The notes: generated by a model not told the origin, from the sequence alone. 64,000 nucleotides of DNA from Chelativorans sp. AA-79 (GCF_029457495.1 NZ_CP120362.1:124001-188000); one strand, 5' to 3'. Counted from the stretch's first letter, positions 1 to 9,784 are shown. Translations and numbers: made by a program.

Positions 1-450
1 TTTGTGCTGTGGTTTGGTCTCGATACGAGTTCGCGCGTCGCGCTGGTGTTTTCGGTGGTGTTCTTCATCATCGTCTTCAACACCTATGCAGGGCTGCAGA
101 ATGCTATTCGAGATCACCTGCTTCTAGCCCGCACTCTAGGCGCATCCCGCTTCCAGCTGTTCGTTAAATTCATCCTTCCCTCGGCGGTGCCGACGATTTT
201 CGCCGGGCTGCAGCTCGGACTGACCTACTCATTTTTGACTGCGGTCGTCGGAGAAATGCTGTCCGGCGCAGTTGGGCTGGGAGCACAGCTTCAGATCACG
301 CTCGCGACATACCGCACCGCCGACTTCTTCGCCGCGCTCCTGCTGCTTGCGATCGTCGCCACGGTGCTTTCGGGCCTCATGCGACTGGCCGAGCGCAGGC
401 TGCTGCGCTGGCGGCAATTTGAACAGGGTGGCGTTGCGTCACCCACGTAG
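1..450 (+). CDS. ABC transporter permease, SsuC/TauC type (5' end outside window)
   Basis: The frame is open at the first base, so the N-terminus lies outside the window. What remains is the C-terminal part of an inner-membrane permease of the nitrate/sulfonate/taurine importer family. It carries the cytoplasmic coupling loop (LARTLGASRFQLFVKFILPSA, where the EAA-like loop is expected) flanked by hydrophobic helices, and ends in a basic tail. The substrate-binding protein gene follows 70 bp downstream on the same strand, so the two probably form one importer. The ATPase partner must lie upstream. Family is clear; substrate is not. Confidence 0.85.
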   Translation, partial: FVLWFGLDTSSRVALVFSVVFFIIVFNTYAGLQNAIRDHLLLARTLGASRFQLFVKFILPSAVPTIFAGLQLGLTYSFLTAVVGEMLSGAVGLGAQLQITLATYRTADFFAALLLLAIVATVLSGLMRLAERRLLRWRQFEQGGVASPT

Positions 451-520
451 GCAGCGCGCCTGCACAGGGGCGTCACGAAGCCGCACGCCTGACCCGCTGC
501 TGACCAACAGGGAAGATATC

Positions 521-1630
521 ATGATCTATTTTTTCAAGTCATATCCGAGGGTCGCTGGAGCGGTTCTGACACGTTTTGCCAGCGGAGAGGAAGCGCATCG
601 CGGGCCGCTGATAGCCGGCGCACTCGCTGCGGCGGTCCTCGCGGCACAACCCGCCTGGGCACAGGACGGTCCCGCGATCAAGTTCCAAGTCTACCAAGGA
701 GGCCCGCAGATCCTGCCCCTCATCGCGCAGGAACAGAAGTTTTTCGAAGCTAACAACGTCAACGTTGAATTCATTACCGTGCAGACGGGGCCACAAGCGG
801 CGAACGCGTTGGTGTCTGGATCGATCGATCTCGCAATCCTGTCGCCGCTCAACGTGGCGCCCCTGCTGGCGGAGGGGATCGAACTGTCCGCCGTGTCGGG
901 CCTGCAAAAGGTGTTCGTCTCGCTGGTTGGCTCCAAGGGCGCCGAGACGGGATGGCCGCAGTCGCTTGAGGCGCTGCGCGGCAAGAGCATCGGCATCCTG
1001 GCGCTGGGCGCCGCCGGGCACATGATTTGCGAGGAGGCGCTTCGCGCCGCCGGACTGTCCAGCTCGGACTACACCTTTGTCAGCACGGGCACCGAACTGG
1101 GCACCGGCACAGCCCTTGAACAGGGGGCGATCGATGCCGGCTGCATGAACCCGCAGACTCGCATTCCGCTGACCACGAAGGGCTTCCCGGTCCTGTTCAA
1201 CTACCTTGAGCCCGAAATGGACGAAGACGAGTATCCGGAAACCTTCCGGCCTATCCTCAACCTGTCCTTCGTACAGTTGTGGGGCCGCAGCGACTGGGTA
1301 AACGACAACCAGGACAAGGTCGAGACACTGGTCGAGGCACTGGCAAAGGCCAATGTATGGATGAACGACCCGAAGAATTTCCAGGCTATCGCCGATACCG
1401 TGCGCGGGTCGATCTACGACATCCCCAGCTTCGAGGGCGAGCAGTTCGACTCCTACATCCGCAGCCTGATCCAGGCCCATCGCCTGCTGTTCACCCAGGA
1501 CGACGGCGAGACCTGGAAGGACGTAGTCAAATCCAGCATGTCGCTGGACATCCCCGACTGGACCGAATGGGTCGCCGAAAGCGCGCCCGGGTCGGAAGAA
1601 GAGCTATCCGTACTCGCCCAGGAACAATAA
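521..1630 (+). CDS. ABC transporter substrate-binding protein, NMT1/SsuA-like
   Basis: A periplasmic binding protein of 369 residues for the adjacent permease. The start at 521 is chosen because it follows an AGGGAAG ribosome site and gives a long N-terminal export region: a basic stretch, then a hydrophobic run (residues about 28-45), then AWAQD, a likely signal-peptidase site. The frame extends further upstream but overlaps the permease gene. The mature part begins with a beta strand and the motif QGGPQILPLIAQEQ, followed by GSIDLAILSP, as in NMT1/THI5-like and sulfonate-binding proteins. These bind small nitrogen or sulfur organics or aromatic acids; the ligand cannot be read here. Confidence 0.85.
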   Translation: MIYFFKSYPRVAGAVLTRFASGEEAHRGPLIAGALAAAVLAAQPAWAQDGPAIKFQVYQGGPQILPLIAQEQKFFEANNVNVEFITVQTGPQAANALVSGSIDLAILSPLNVAPLLAEGIELSAVSGLQKVFVSLVGSKGAETGWPQSLEALRGKSIGILALGAAGHMICEEALRAAGLSSSDYTFVSTGTELGTGTALEQGAIDAGCMNPQTRIPLTTKGFPVLFNYLEPEMDEDEYPETFRPILNLSFVQLWGRSDWVNDNQDKVETLVEALAKANVWMNDPKNFQAIADTVRGSIYDIPSFEGEQFDSYIRSLIQAHRLLFTQDDGETWKDVVKSSMSLDIPDWTEWVAESAPGSEEELSVLAQEQ

Positions 1631-1689
1631 CAGCACATCAGGGCCGACCGGCGGAGGCTGGCCCTCACCCGACTCAACAGGAGGATCGA

Positions 1690-2700
1690 ATGACTTTCTT
1701 CGGCAAACTCTTCACCGGCGCAATGACGACGGCAGGTGCTTTCGCTATCACCCTGGCCGTGATCGGCAGCGCCCAGGCGCAAACGCATTTGGTGCTCTCC
1801 CACCACGTGCCGACCACCCACGTTATCCACCAGACTGCGGAGCGCTTCGCCAAGACCGTCGAGGAGCGTACGAATGGCGAGATCATCATTGACATCAGAC
1901 CTGCCGGGCAGCTTTTCGGCATGGAAGAAGCGGCCGAAGCGCTGAATTTCGGCACGCTCGATTTCGCCTGGACCAACGTCAGCGCGCTGCAACGATGGGT
2001 GCCTGCTATGGGGTTCGCATCAATGCCGTTCCTGTTCGAGGACGGCGAGCATGCCAGGCGCGCGTTCTACGGCCCGCTCGGCGAGAAGGTGCGCGAGGAC
2101 GTTCTCGCTGCCTCCGGCGTCGATATCATCGCCTTCGGCAACGCCGGATTCAGGATCATAGTGGCGAAGATGCCGGTCGAGGACGCCGGCGATGTCAAGG
2201 GAATGAAGCTGCGCGTGCCGAACGTCGCAGCCTTCGTCGACATGGCGCGCGCACTCGGCGCGAATGCGGTGCCGATGCCGACATCTGAGGTCTACACTGC
2301 GCTCGAGACCGGCGTCATCGACGGCATGGAATCGCCCGCCGACTGGTTCACCAGCGTTGCCATATGGGAGGTGACCACCCATGCCGCCCGGACCAACCAC
2401 ATCTTCACCGCAGGCGCCCTCGTCGCCAGCGGGGCGACGATGAACAAGCTGACCGAGGACCAGCAGGCGATCGTGCGCGCAGCCGCAGTGGAAGCCGTCG
2501 GCGAATGGATGTGGTCCAACGTCGAGGAAACCCAGAGCACCAACTGGAGCATACTCGGCGAGCATATGACGCTGGTCGATACCCCGGATATCGACAGCTT
2601 CCGGGAAGCCACCGCCGGCGTTGTAGACGCCTTCGTGGGCCAGACCGGTGAGCAGGCGGCGGAATATGTCGAAGGGGTCCGTGCGGTCGCTGCCGACTGA
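1690..2700 (+). CDS. dctP: TRAP transporter substrate-binding protein DctP (system 1)
   Basis: A 336-residue periplasmic solute receptor of a TRAP carrier, which feeds carboxylates to the DctQM membrane pair using a sodium or proton gradient. ATG at 1690 follows AGGAGGATCG and begins a typical signal peptide ending AQAQT. Family marks include HVPTTHVIHQTAERFAK, the MKLRVPN segment with the arginine that normally pairs with the ligand carboxylate, and VIDGMESP. The dctQ and dctM genes follow on the same strand. The ligand is probably an organic acid, but this is a family inference. Confidence 0.92.
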   Translation: MTFFGKLFTGAMTTAGAFAITLAVIGSAQAQTHLVLSHHVPTTHVIHQTAERFAKTVEERTNGEIIIDIRPAGQLFGMEEAAEALNFGTLDFAWTNVSALQRWVPAMGFASMPFLFEDGEHARRAFYGPLGEKVREDVLAASGVDIIAFGNAGFRIIVAKMPVEDAGDVKGMKLRVPNVAAFVDMARALGANAVPMPTSEVYTALETGVIDGMESPADWFTSVAIWEVTTHAARTNHIFTAGALVASGATMNKLTEDQQAIVRAAAVEAVGEWMWSNVEETQSTNWSILGEHMTLVDTPDIDSFREATAGVVDAFVGQTGEQAAEYVEGVRAVAAD

Positions 2701-2786
2701 TTTCTGCGGCGGGCGGCGGTGCCAGCTGCCGCCCGATACAGGTGAAATCGAGTATCCGAGTTCCAAAAAGGAGGTGAGGATCGATC

Positions 2787-3311
2787 ATGGGAGCGGGCGA
2801 AAACATCGACGACGGTCCGACAACCGGGCAGGCGCGCGGTCTTGTCGGCGTCCTCTACCGGGTCATCGAGGCGGCAACAGTCACCATCCTGGTCGGCTAT
2901 GCCACAATTCTGCTGCTGCAAGTGGCGCTGCGCTACGGCTTCAACGAGTCGATTTTCTGGTCCGACGAAATCGTCCGCTTCGGGCTGGTCTGGAACGTCC
3001 TGCTCGGCGCCGCCCTGGTCAGTCTGCGCGAGGGGCATATCCGGGTCGACATGCTTGAAGCTGCTCTGCCGCCCCGCCGCCGTCTGATCCTGCTCAACAT
3101 CATCGACGTCATTGCCATCGCCTTCGCGCTCTTCCTGCTCTTCTATGGATTCCGTTTCGCGTTGATAGGCTCGTCGCAACTGGCGCCGAGCACCGGAATG
3201 TCGATGGCGATCCCCTACGCCGCCATACCCTGCGGAGCGGCGTTGATCCTTTTCTTCACGTCCGTGGTGCTGGTGCGCCGAATCCGCCGAGCACGGAGTG
3301 CGCGCCCATGA
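2787..3311 (+). CDS. dctQ: TRAP transporter small membrane subunit DctQ (system 1)
   Basis: A 174-residue inner-membrane protein with four hydrophobic segments (about residues 33-52, 67-85, 101-125 and 143-165). The DctQ signature is visible in VALRYGFNESIFWSDEIVRFGLVW. It stabilises the large subunit and contacts DctP. A strong AAGGAGGTGAGG ribosome site precedes the ATG. The stop overlaps the dctM start by 4 bases (ATGA), which implies translational coupling. Confidence 0.92.
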   Translation: MGAGENIDDGPTTGQARGLVGVLYRVIEAATVTILVGYATILLLQVALRYGFNESIFWSDEIVRFGLVWNVLLGAALVSLREGHIRVDMLEAALPPRRRLILLNIIDVIAIAFALFLLFYGFRFALIGSSQLAPSTGMSMAIPYAAIPCGAALILFFTSVVLVRRIRRARSARP

Positions 3312-4585
3312 TCGTAACGCTAATGCTTGTTCTGTTCTTCCTCATGCTCGTGCTGGGCGTTCCGGTGGCCTTCGCCATGGGGCTTTCAGCGATCCTCGCG
3401 CTGCTCGTACAGGGCGAGGTTCCCGGCATCCTCCTGCCGCAGCGCTTCTTCAGCACGCTCGACAATTTCTCCTTGCTCGCCGTGCCGCTGTTCGTGCTCG
3501 CTGGCGAGCTGATGAACGCCGGCGGCGTGACGGAGCGGCTGGTTGCGATGTCGCGGGCCCTGATGGGCCACCTGCGCGGCGGCATAGCGCAGGCCAACGT
3601 GCTGACCAACATGTTCATGGCGGCGATATCAGGCTCGGCGCTCGCTGACCTGTCTGCCATCGGCTCTATGATGATTCCCGCCATGCGCCGCGACGGCTAT
3701 CCTCCGCAGCTCGCGGTTGCGGTCACTGCCTGCGCCTCGATGATGGCGCCGATCATCCCGCCGAGCATTATCGCCGTGGTTTACGGCTCGATCACGGGCA
3801 CATCGATCGGCGGGCTGTTTCTCGGCGGCGTTGGGCCCGGCGTGCTCGCCGGCGTCGGCATGATCATCCTCGTTTGGTACCTGTCAAAGCGTGCCGGCGT
3901 ACCACGGCGGGATCGGGCGCCCGTGCGCGAGATGGCGTCCGCCACTTTTCTGGCTCTCCCCGCCATGCTGATGCCGCTGATCATCGTCGGCGGCATAATC
4001 GGCGGCATATTTACACCGACTGAAGCAGGAGCGGTCGCGGTATTCTATGGTCTGCTGTTCGGACTGGTCCTGCGCAGACATAGCGCGGCATCAGTCTACC
4101 GTAACCTGTCGGCGGCGACCCAGGTGACGGCCGCCGCGCTCATCAACCTTGGCGGCGCGGCGCTTTTCGCCTGGGTGCTGGCGCGGGCTGGAGTCGCGGG
4201 CGCCGTGCTCGATGGGCTGTTCAGCATCTCGACCGACCCGACCGCGATCCTGATGATCCTCATTGTCTTCCTGCTGCTTCTCGGGATCTTCATAGAGCCC
4301 ATGCCGGCCCTCATCCTGTCGCTCCCGGTACTGCAGCCCATCGCAGTGCAGATGGGCTACGATCCCGTGCATTTCGGCATCGTCGTCCTGATGACGCTCA
4401 TCGTCGGCGCGGTGTCGCCGCCCGTGGGCATCCTCGGCATGGTCGCCGCGAAGATCGGCGGGGTCACCTACGCCAGCACCTTCAGCAGCCTCTACCCCTT
4501 CGTCGCGCTGTGGATAGCCGTCATCCTGCTGATATCATTCGTCCCGGGATTGGTGACATTCCTTCCCAACAGCTTACTGCCTTGA
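3308..4585 (+). CDS. dctM: TRAP transporter large membrane subunit DctM (system 1)
   Basis: The 425-residue transporting subunit of the carrier, with about a dozen membrane helices. Family motifs include VPLFVLAGELMNAGG, GSALADLSAIG, APIIPPSI and FTPTEAGAVAVFYG. Length is normal and the gene looks intact. It shares a 4-base overlap with dctQ. About 100 bp after its stop the sequence runs into an IS5-family element, so the operon's downstream continuation, if any, has been lost. Confidence 0.93.
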   Translation: MIVTLMLVLFFLMLVLGVPVAFAMGLSAILALLVQGEVPGILLPQRFFSTLDNFSLLAVPLFVLAGELMNAGGVTERLVAMSRALMGHLRGGIAQANVLTNMFMAAISGSALADLSAIGSMMIPAMRRDGYPPQLAVAVTACASMMAPIIPPSIIAVVYGSITGTSIGGLFLGGVGPGVLAGVGMIILVWYLSKRAGVPRRDRAPVREMASATFLALPAMLMPLIIVGGIIGGIFTPTEAGAVAVFYGLLFGLVLRRHSAASVYRNLSAATQVTAAALINLGGAALFAWVLARAGVAGAVLDGLFSISTDPTAILMILIVFLLLLGIFIEPMPALILSLPVLQPIAVQMGYDPVHFGIVVLMTLIVGAVSPPVGILGMVAAKIGGVTYASTFSSLYPFVALWIAVILLISFVPGLVTFLPNSLLP

Positions 4586-4691
4586 GCGGAGTACTATGAC
4601 GCGAATTTTGGAAATGAACGTTTGCCCGGCGACTGCGAGGTACCGTAAAGTTAAGTGAATGCTGAGGAAGGTGTGCGAACAGGCGGTACGG

Positions 4692-5817
4692 GAGGGCGTT
4701 GGTGCATGAAAGCAGGATCAGGCACACTTCGTTCTTTGATGCCGCCTGCTATGCGTTGCTCGCCAGGCAGCGGACGGACTCCGGGCGTGCGCATGCTGTC
4801 ATACGGTTGAGAACGGCACAGCCGATGGCGACCTCGGTCTGCTGAAGCCGGAAATGAACGGGCCCGCAGGCGGCTGCCGATTATCCCTTTGTAGCGCCCG
4901 ATGGCGGTCTCGATCAGGGCGCGCTTGCCATAACCGGTGGAGGCCTGCCAATTCAGCCTTCCGTCATTGGCAGTCGTCCTGATGTGACCATCCCTTTGAC
5001 CGGGTGGTCCGGTACCGTCACCCTCCACTGCCGTTGAACGTGGCGGAATGACGATCCTTGCGGTGGCGTTGTGCTTCATGACGGTGTCGTAAGTGGAACC
5101 GCCATCGTAGGCACCATCGGCCGCGAACTGATCAATCTCTGCGTCGATCCGATCAAGCAGCGGCCTCACCTGTGACGGATCGTCGGCGCCCTGGTCGGTC
5201 AGGCAACGGATGATGATTTCGCCCCTGTCGGCATCGAGAGCCAGATGAAGTTTGCGCCAGGTCCGACGCGTTTTGGCACCGTGCGTGTCTTCCAACCATT
5301 GGCCGGCGCCGTAGACCTTCAAGCCGGTGCTGCCGACCAGCACATGCAGCGGGCCGTCACCGTCGGGATGCCGCTGCCGCCCGGCCGATGGTTCCCATGT
5401 CTGCGCCCGACGGCTCAGCGTGGTATGATCGGGAACCGGCAGATCGACGCCCATCAGATCGAGTAGCGAGGTCATCAATCCCTCGCTCTGGCGCAGGCGA
5501 AGCCCGAAGACACAGCCCAGTGTCAGGACGGTCTCGATGGCCAGATCGGAATATCGGGGTTGGCCGCCGCGGGTCGTTCGTCGCGGCGCCTGCCATCCGG
5601 TCAGGGCTTCCGGCGTCAGCCACAGTGTCAGACTGCCGCGCTGCCGGAGACCCGCCTCGTAGTCCGGCCAGTTCGTCACCTGAAATTTCATCTTCGGGAT
5701 CCGGTGACGGCGGCTGGCGTTTTGTTTATGGGGCATCGGGCACGGATCATCGCGTTGTTGGTGATCTTACCTGCCAATCTGCAGATCCTTGAAAAATGAT
5801 CCATGCACCAACGCCTC
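4692..5817. mobile_element. IS5-family insertion sequence with terminal inverted repeats
   Basis: Near-identical inverted ends bound this 1.1-kb unit: GAGGGCGTTGGTGCATG at 4692-4708 and its counterpart at 5802-5817, matching over 14 perfect bases (GGCGTTGGTGCATG) with one indel outside. It contains one transposase gene on the minus strand. No target duplication is obvious in the flanks. The right end abuts an ISL3-type transposase relic, so the element probably landed in or next to older mobile DNA. Confidence 0.8.
4749..5736 (-). pseudogene. IS5-family transposase, frameshifted near its C-terminus
   Basis: A DDE transposase of the IS5 family. It has the DUF4096-like start (NWPDYEAGLRQRGSLTLW), then LKVYGAGQW, KTRRTWRKLHLALD with the second acidic residue in an FAADGAYDGG motif, and the YGKRALIETAIGRYKGIIG segment with the catalytic glutamate. 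Near 4850 the frame changes. The original frame read through to 4651 gives nonsense, whereas the next frame reads RLQQTEVAIGCAVLN and stops at 4749, the normal family C-terminus. One extra cytosine near 4850 would explain this. It is either inactivated or uses a recoding event; I favour inactivation. Confidence 0.75.
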
Positions 5818-6256
5818 GAGGAATGGCTTCCCTGGCTTGGCGGCCGCTGGGACCAAGGCGCGCGCAATGCATCGGCGCTCTGGCGCGAAATGCGTAAGAA
5901 GGCTTTCGCGGCCAGATCGGCGTCGTCTCTGAATGGGCGCGGCGCAGACGCCTTGCCGAAAGGGCCGATCAAAGCGCACTTGCCCGCACGCCTTCGGCAC
6001 GAAGCATCGCCAGGCTCATGACGCTGGCGCGTGACGACCTATCCAAATCGGACGCTGCACTGATCGCGGCAATCGAGAGCAATGTTCCTGACCCCGTCAC
6101 CGCGCGAACGCTGATCGACGACTTTCAGCAGATGATCCGATCAAAGGCGGTCGCAAAACTGGACGCTTGGCTCGAGGGCGCGAAGGCAAGCCTCGTTGGC
6201 TCCTTTTGAAACGGAGTCAAAAAGGACATCGCCGCAGTCCGCAACGCCGGCGGCTT
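5812..6256 (+). pseudogene. ISL3-family transposase C-terminal relic
   Basis: Conceptual translation across two frames gives EEWLPWLGGRWDQGARNA and SALWREMRKK, then GFRGQIGVVSEWARRRRLAE, then PSARSIARLMTLARDDLS and DAWLEGAKASLVGSF. This matches the region following the catalytic core of ISL3 transposases. There is a single-base frameshift near 5897 and an in-frame TGA near 6207, after which SF-NGVKKDIAAVRNA continues the family pattern. The 5' part is replaced by the IS5 element, and the sequence breaks off near 6256. Confidence 0.72.
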
Positions 6257-6417
6257 ATGTCCCAGCTGAACCGAGAGCGTGGTTGAGACCGATCGTATCC
6301 AGCCCGATCAAGTTGCCGACGGCAGCGGCCGCGGCGACGTAGAGCAGCTTGCGCTCTTCCTCGATCTACACGCGCTCGCCGACCGCACCGCTGGGCGCGC
6401 GACGCGACGGACGAGAC

Positions 6418-7020
6418 GCACAACTGCCGCTCGCGTTCATGACCCGCAATGGCGGCGGCGCGTGCGCTCGGACGGCGTCAACATCGACCTGCGCGCCTGG
6501 GAAGTGGCGGTACTCGTTCACCTGCGGGAGCGCCTGCGGGCCGGTGATATCTGGGTTAATGGCAGCCGCGCATGGCGCAGCTTCGAGGATTATCTTCTGT
6601 CACGGTCGATCTTCACTCTGATGCGCGTCGAAGGGCGACTTGGACTTGCCATCCCCGACAGCTTTGCCGAATGGCGGGCCGAACGCACCGCCACGCTCGA
6701 TGCAAAGCTGAAAGAGCTGGCGAAGGCGGCGGCGGCCAACGCGATTCCGGATGCGGCGATTTCCGACAAGGGCCTGTCGATCTCACCGATCCGCGAGGAG
6801 GAACGTGACAGGATCGTTGCGCTCAGTCGACGGCTCTACATTCTGGTACCGCGGATCAGGATCACCAGCCTGCTTGCCGAGGTCCAAAGCCTGGACCAGG
6901 TTCCTCGACAGCTTCACGCATTATCGCACCGGCGAGACCGCGAACGACGAGGCGGCGCTGATGGCCGCGATCCTTACCGACGCCACCAATGCCGGCGCAG
7001 AACGCATGGCGGAAAGCTCG
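6418..7020 (+). pseudogene. Tn3-family transposase, central fragment
   Basis: The translation runs QLPLAFMTR, then (next frame) VRSDGVNIDLRAWEVAVLVH, ERLRAGDIWVNGSRAWRSFE, LSISPIREEERDRIVALSRR and LVPRIRITSLLAEV, then (frame change near 6890) FLDSFTHYRTGETANDEAAL and AAILTDATNAGAERMAESS. This is the conserved middle of Tn3-family transposases. The first frameshift can be placed at about 6450 by comparison with the related relic at 55.9 kb, which has one more base there. The fragment ends at an inverted junction with a Tn3 N-terminal fragment on the other strand. Confidence 0.8.
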
Positions 7021-7498
7021 TGCGGCGCGCTTCGATGGACGGTTGCTCCAGGCCCCGGATCAATTCGCGATAAGCCTGTCGTCGCGCCGCCGCCCGGCCC
7101 GCCATCGCCAGACGTATCAGCAATTCCGGCACGGGAACGAGCAGCTTTCTGCCCTTGAGGGTCTCGATCACCGACCTGGTGATCGTCGCGCCCTGTTCCG
7201 TCGCGACCGCCTCGCGCGCGGCCGCGGTGATAAGCGTGCGGTAATCGCTCCGCCCGATCGACTGGAGGTCCAGCGCAGCGACGATCTCTCGCGCATGTTC
7301 GCGCCGCGTTTCCTCTCGCTGGGCATAGAGCGTGAATACCGCCGCGTCGATGCCAAGCTGGTCAGCGACAACCGAGACAATGGCCTCAGGCGGGACTTCC
7401 CCTGCGCGCGGCGGACGGCCCAGATCACGGACCAGCGCGAGTTGGATGGCAAAGCCCAGCCGATTATGCGACCGGCAATGCGTCCTGGCGAAGGCCAC
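7021..7498 (-). pseudogene. Tn3-family transposase, N-terminal fragment in opposite orientation
   Basis: The minus strand encodes HNRLGFAIQLALVRDLGR, QLGIDAAVFTLYAQREETRR, IVAALDLQSIGRSDYRTLIT, AAREAVATEQGATITRSVIE and LVPVPELLIRLAMAGRAAAR. This is the DUF4158-type N-terminal domain of Tn3-family transposases. It converges head-on with the central Tn3 fragment at 6418-7020, so the two halves are in inverted order. An inversion within one transposase gene, or a junction between two different Tn3 elements, would explain it. The catalytic C-terminal part is absent. Confidence 0.78.
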
Positions 7499-7768
7499 AT
7501 CGTCGCAGTCGCACCTTCAAATAGAGTTCCACGGTGTAGATCCCCAAACCCTCCTGCGCTCACTGCAGAAGGAAAATAGTGGCCGGCTCTTACGCCGCCC
7601 GCAGCGGGACTATCCCGCCGCGACCGTGGACTATTTTGCACCGCCGCTCTCACCGTTTTCGAAAACCGGCTTGACGATCACAGATTTTTCGAATCTATTT
7701 CGCGTTGCTCCGGTCGCTTTTGTTGCCGGAAGGAGCGCTTTGCGGACGAAAAAGTGGGGTGTATTCCG

Positions 7769-8662
7769 ATGGTAAGGGTATGTCGGCTTGCTGCCGTGAC
7801 GATGGAGACGCCGGATCTTCCGCGCTCGGTTGCGCACTACAGTTCCGTAATGGGTCTGGCGCAGACCTCCGTCTCGGCAACCGAAGCCTATCTGGGGGTT
7901 GACCGCGAACGTCACAGCCTGAACCTCATGCGGGGCTCTCGGCCCGTATGCACGAAGCTCTCGTTTCAGATTGCGGTGGACGCCGATCTGGCAGAGCTGT
8001 CGCGGCAGATCGAGGCGCTGGGCGTCCGCACCGAACGCGTAACCGATCCAGAACCGTCGATTTCGTCCGCACTACGCTTCCTAGACCCCAAGGGCACCAT
8101 CATTCAGATTCACGGCAGCCCGGGGCCTTCGGGCAACAGGGCGGCCGGCACCGGGATCGCACCGGTCAAACTCGGTCATATCGCCTTCAACGTCGTTGAC
8201 CGTGACACGCTGGCGAAGACCCACGGATTCTATTCAGAGGGACTCGGGTTCAGGGTCTCGGATTGGATTTCGGATTTCTTCGTCTTCATGCGGTGCAATC
8301 CCGATCACCACACCTGCAACTTCCTGCTTGGAAGCGGCAACAAGATGCATCACCTTGCCTTCGAGTTGCGGGACTGGGCCCATATGCAAAACGCCGCCGA
8401 TCTTCTGGCCCAGCGCGATATCGAACTCATCTGGGGTCCCGGGCGCCATGGTCCCGGCCACAATATCTTTCTCTACTATCGAGACCCGGACGGCAACATC
8501 ATCGAACTCTTCTGCGAGCTCGACCGAATCCTGGATGAGGACCTCGGGTGGTTCGACGCGCGCCCCTGGCACAAGGACTATCCGCAGAAGCCGAAGGTGT
8601 GGGAGGACTCGCCGAAGGCGGTAAACATCTGGGGCCCGCCCCCGCCGGAGGGGTTCCTCTGA
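7769..8662 (+). CDS. VOC-family (extradiol dioxygenase-like) enzyme
   Basis: A 297-residue two-module vicinal-oxygen-chelate protein. The first module (1-120) lacks an obvious metal triad. The second carries the likely 2-His-1-carboxylate set: His137 in KLGHIAFNV, His194/195 in KMHHLAFEL and Glu246 in DGNIIELF. The DPDGN hairpin and the duplicated layout are those of type I extradiol ring-cleavage dioxygenases, which open catechols beside the hydroxyls. The start at 7769 is preferred over one 15 bases upstream because the protein alignment begins at VRVCRLAAVTM. It heads a same-strand cluster with a TRAP carrier, an alcohol dehydrogenase and a FAH-family hydrolase, which suits an aromatic or ring-cleavage pathway. 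The substrate is unknown. Confidence 0.82.
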   Translation: MVRVCRLAAVTMETPDLPRSVAHYSSVMGLAQTSVSATEAYLGVDRERHSLNLMRGSRPVCTKLSFQIAVDADLAELSRQIEALGVRTERVTDPEPSISSALRFLDPKGTIIQIHGSPGPSGNRAAGTGIAPVKLGHIAFNVVDRDTLAKTHGFYSEGLGFRVSDWISDFFVFMRCNPDHHTCNFLLGSGNKMHHLAFELRDWAHMQNAADLLAQRDIELIWGPGRHGPGHNIFLYYRDPDGNIIELFCELDRILDEDLGWFDARPWHKDYPQKPKVWEDSPKAVNIWGPPPPEGFL

Positions 8663-8750
8663 TCGAGGGCCGGCAACTGCTGGAGCGCCAGGTGTCGCCG
8701 GGCGGGGCGATACGGCAAGACTGAGTTCAGGGAAAATGGGAGGAGTTGCT

Positions 8751-9728
8751 ATGAAGTATCTGTTCAAGGTGATCGCTGCTGCATGCGCGATGGGCCTGAC
8801 GGCGGTTTCCGCGCAGGCGGAGACGGATCTGAGCTTCGCCGTTCTGATCAATCCGCCAGGTCCGGAGTTCGAAGCGCTCGACTTTTTCGTCAAGCGCGTT
8901 GAGGAACTGTCCAAGGGCGACTTGAAGATTTCGGTCTTTCCGGGGGGGCAGCTTGGCAATACCCGCGAGAACATCGAACAACTTGGCGTCGGTCAGGTTG
9001 CCCTTGCGCTGCACGGCGATGAACTGATCTCGGGCCTGGTGCCCGAATATTCAGCGGTCATAACGCCCTTTGTCTTTCCCAGCACGGAAGCCGTATTCGA
9101 CTTTTGGAGAAGCGATGCCGGGAAGGCGGCGATTGCGCAAATCGAAACGCGCGGCGGGATCAGGGTGATCGGCATAATGCGGCGCGGACAGCGCCAACTG
9201 ACCGCCAACAAGCCAATCCCGGCACCGGCGGATCTCGCAGGACTGAAGCTGCGTATCCCCGAGATCGCCAGCTGGATCGAAATCTGGTCCACGCTCGGCG
9301 CCAAACCAACGCCGGTAACCTTCACCGAGGTATTCGGGGCGTTGCAGATGGGCGTGATCGGCGGTCAGGAGAATCCCTGCATCATCATCGACCAAGCAAA
9401 GCTCCATGAGGTTCAGGATTACCTGATGATGACCTCGCATCTGCCGGTTGCCTGGTACTGGGGCATGAGTAAGAAGGTCTATGACACGCTCACCGAGACC
9501 CAGCGGGAGGTACTGATGAAAGCCGCCGCAGAGGCCGCCGAACTTGGTGATACGCGTACCGCCACCTTGGAGAAAGAGGCCTGCGACCGGCTGGTGTCGG
9601 AACGCGGCATGACACTGGTGACCCCCGACCGGGAGGCCTTCAAGAAAGCTGTCATTCCAGCGATCGAGACTCTTTCAAAGAGCTGGTCGCCTGATATGAA
9701 GAAATACTTGGAAGACAACCTCAAATAA
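8751..9728 (+). CDS. dctP: TRAP transporter substrate-binding protein DctP (system 2)
   Basis: A 325-residue periplasmic receptor. ATG at 8751 is chosen because GGGAGGAG sits just upstream; the in-frame ATG at 8736 would swallow that ribosome site. The signal peptide ends VSAQAET. Typical segments are FVKRVEELSKGDLKISVFPGG, LAGLKLRIPEIASW with the ligand-binding arginine, and ALQMGVIGGQENPC. It is clearly different in sequence from the receptor at 1.7 kb, so the two carriers probably take different acids. dctQ and dctM follow directly. Confidence 0.92.
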   Translation: MKYLFKVIAAACAMGLTAVSAQAETDLSFAVLINPPGPEFEALDFFVKRVEELSKGDLKISVFPGGQLGNTRENIEQLGVGQVALALHGDELISGLVPEYSAVITPFVFPSTEAVFDFWRSDAGKAAIAQIETRGGIRVIGIMRRGQRQLTANKPIPAPADLAGLKLRIPEIASWIEIWSTLGAKPTPVTFTEVFGALQMGVIGGQENPCIIIDQAKLHEVQDYLMMTSHLPVAWYWGMSKKVYDTLTETQREVLMKAAAEAAELGDTRTATLEKEACDRLVSERGMTLVTPDREAFKKAVIPAIETLSKSWSPDMKKYLEDNLK

Positions 9729-9784
9729 CCTTCCAGACGACGCCGAATCGCGTGATCACGAGACCGACCGATAAGGAGCTCGTT

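Noticed and set aside
4596..4655. Tiny open frame after dctM beginning ATGACGCGAATT
   Set aside because: Only about 19 codons, no family signal. It may be the start of a gene lost to the IS5 insertion, but this cannot be shown.
6279..6417. Possible UvrD helicase motif VI (EEERKLLYVA) on the minus strand
   Set aside because: Ten or so residues match, but the surroundings do not; too short to call a gene fragment, though it could be a scrap of helicase DNA.
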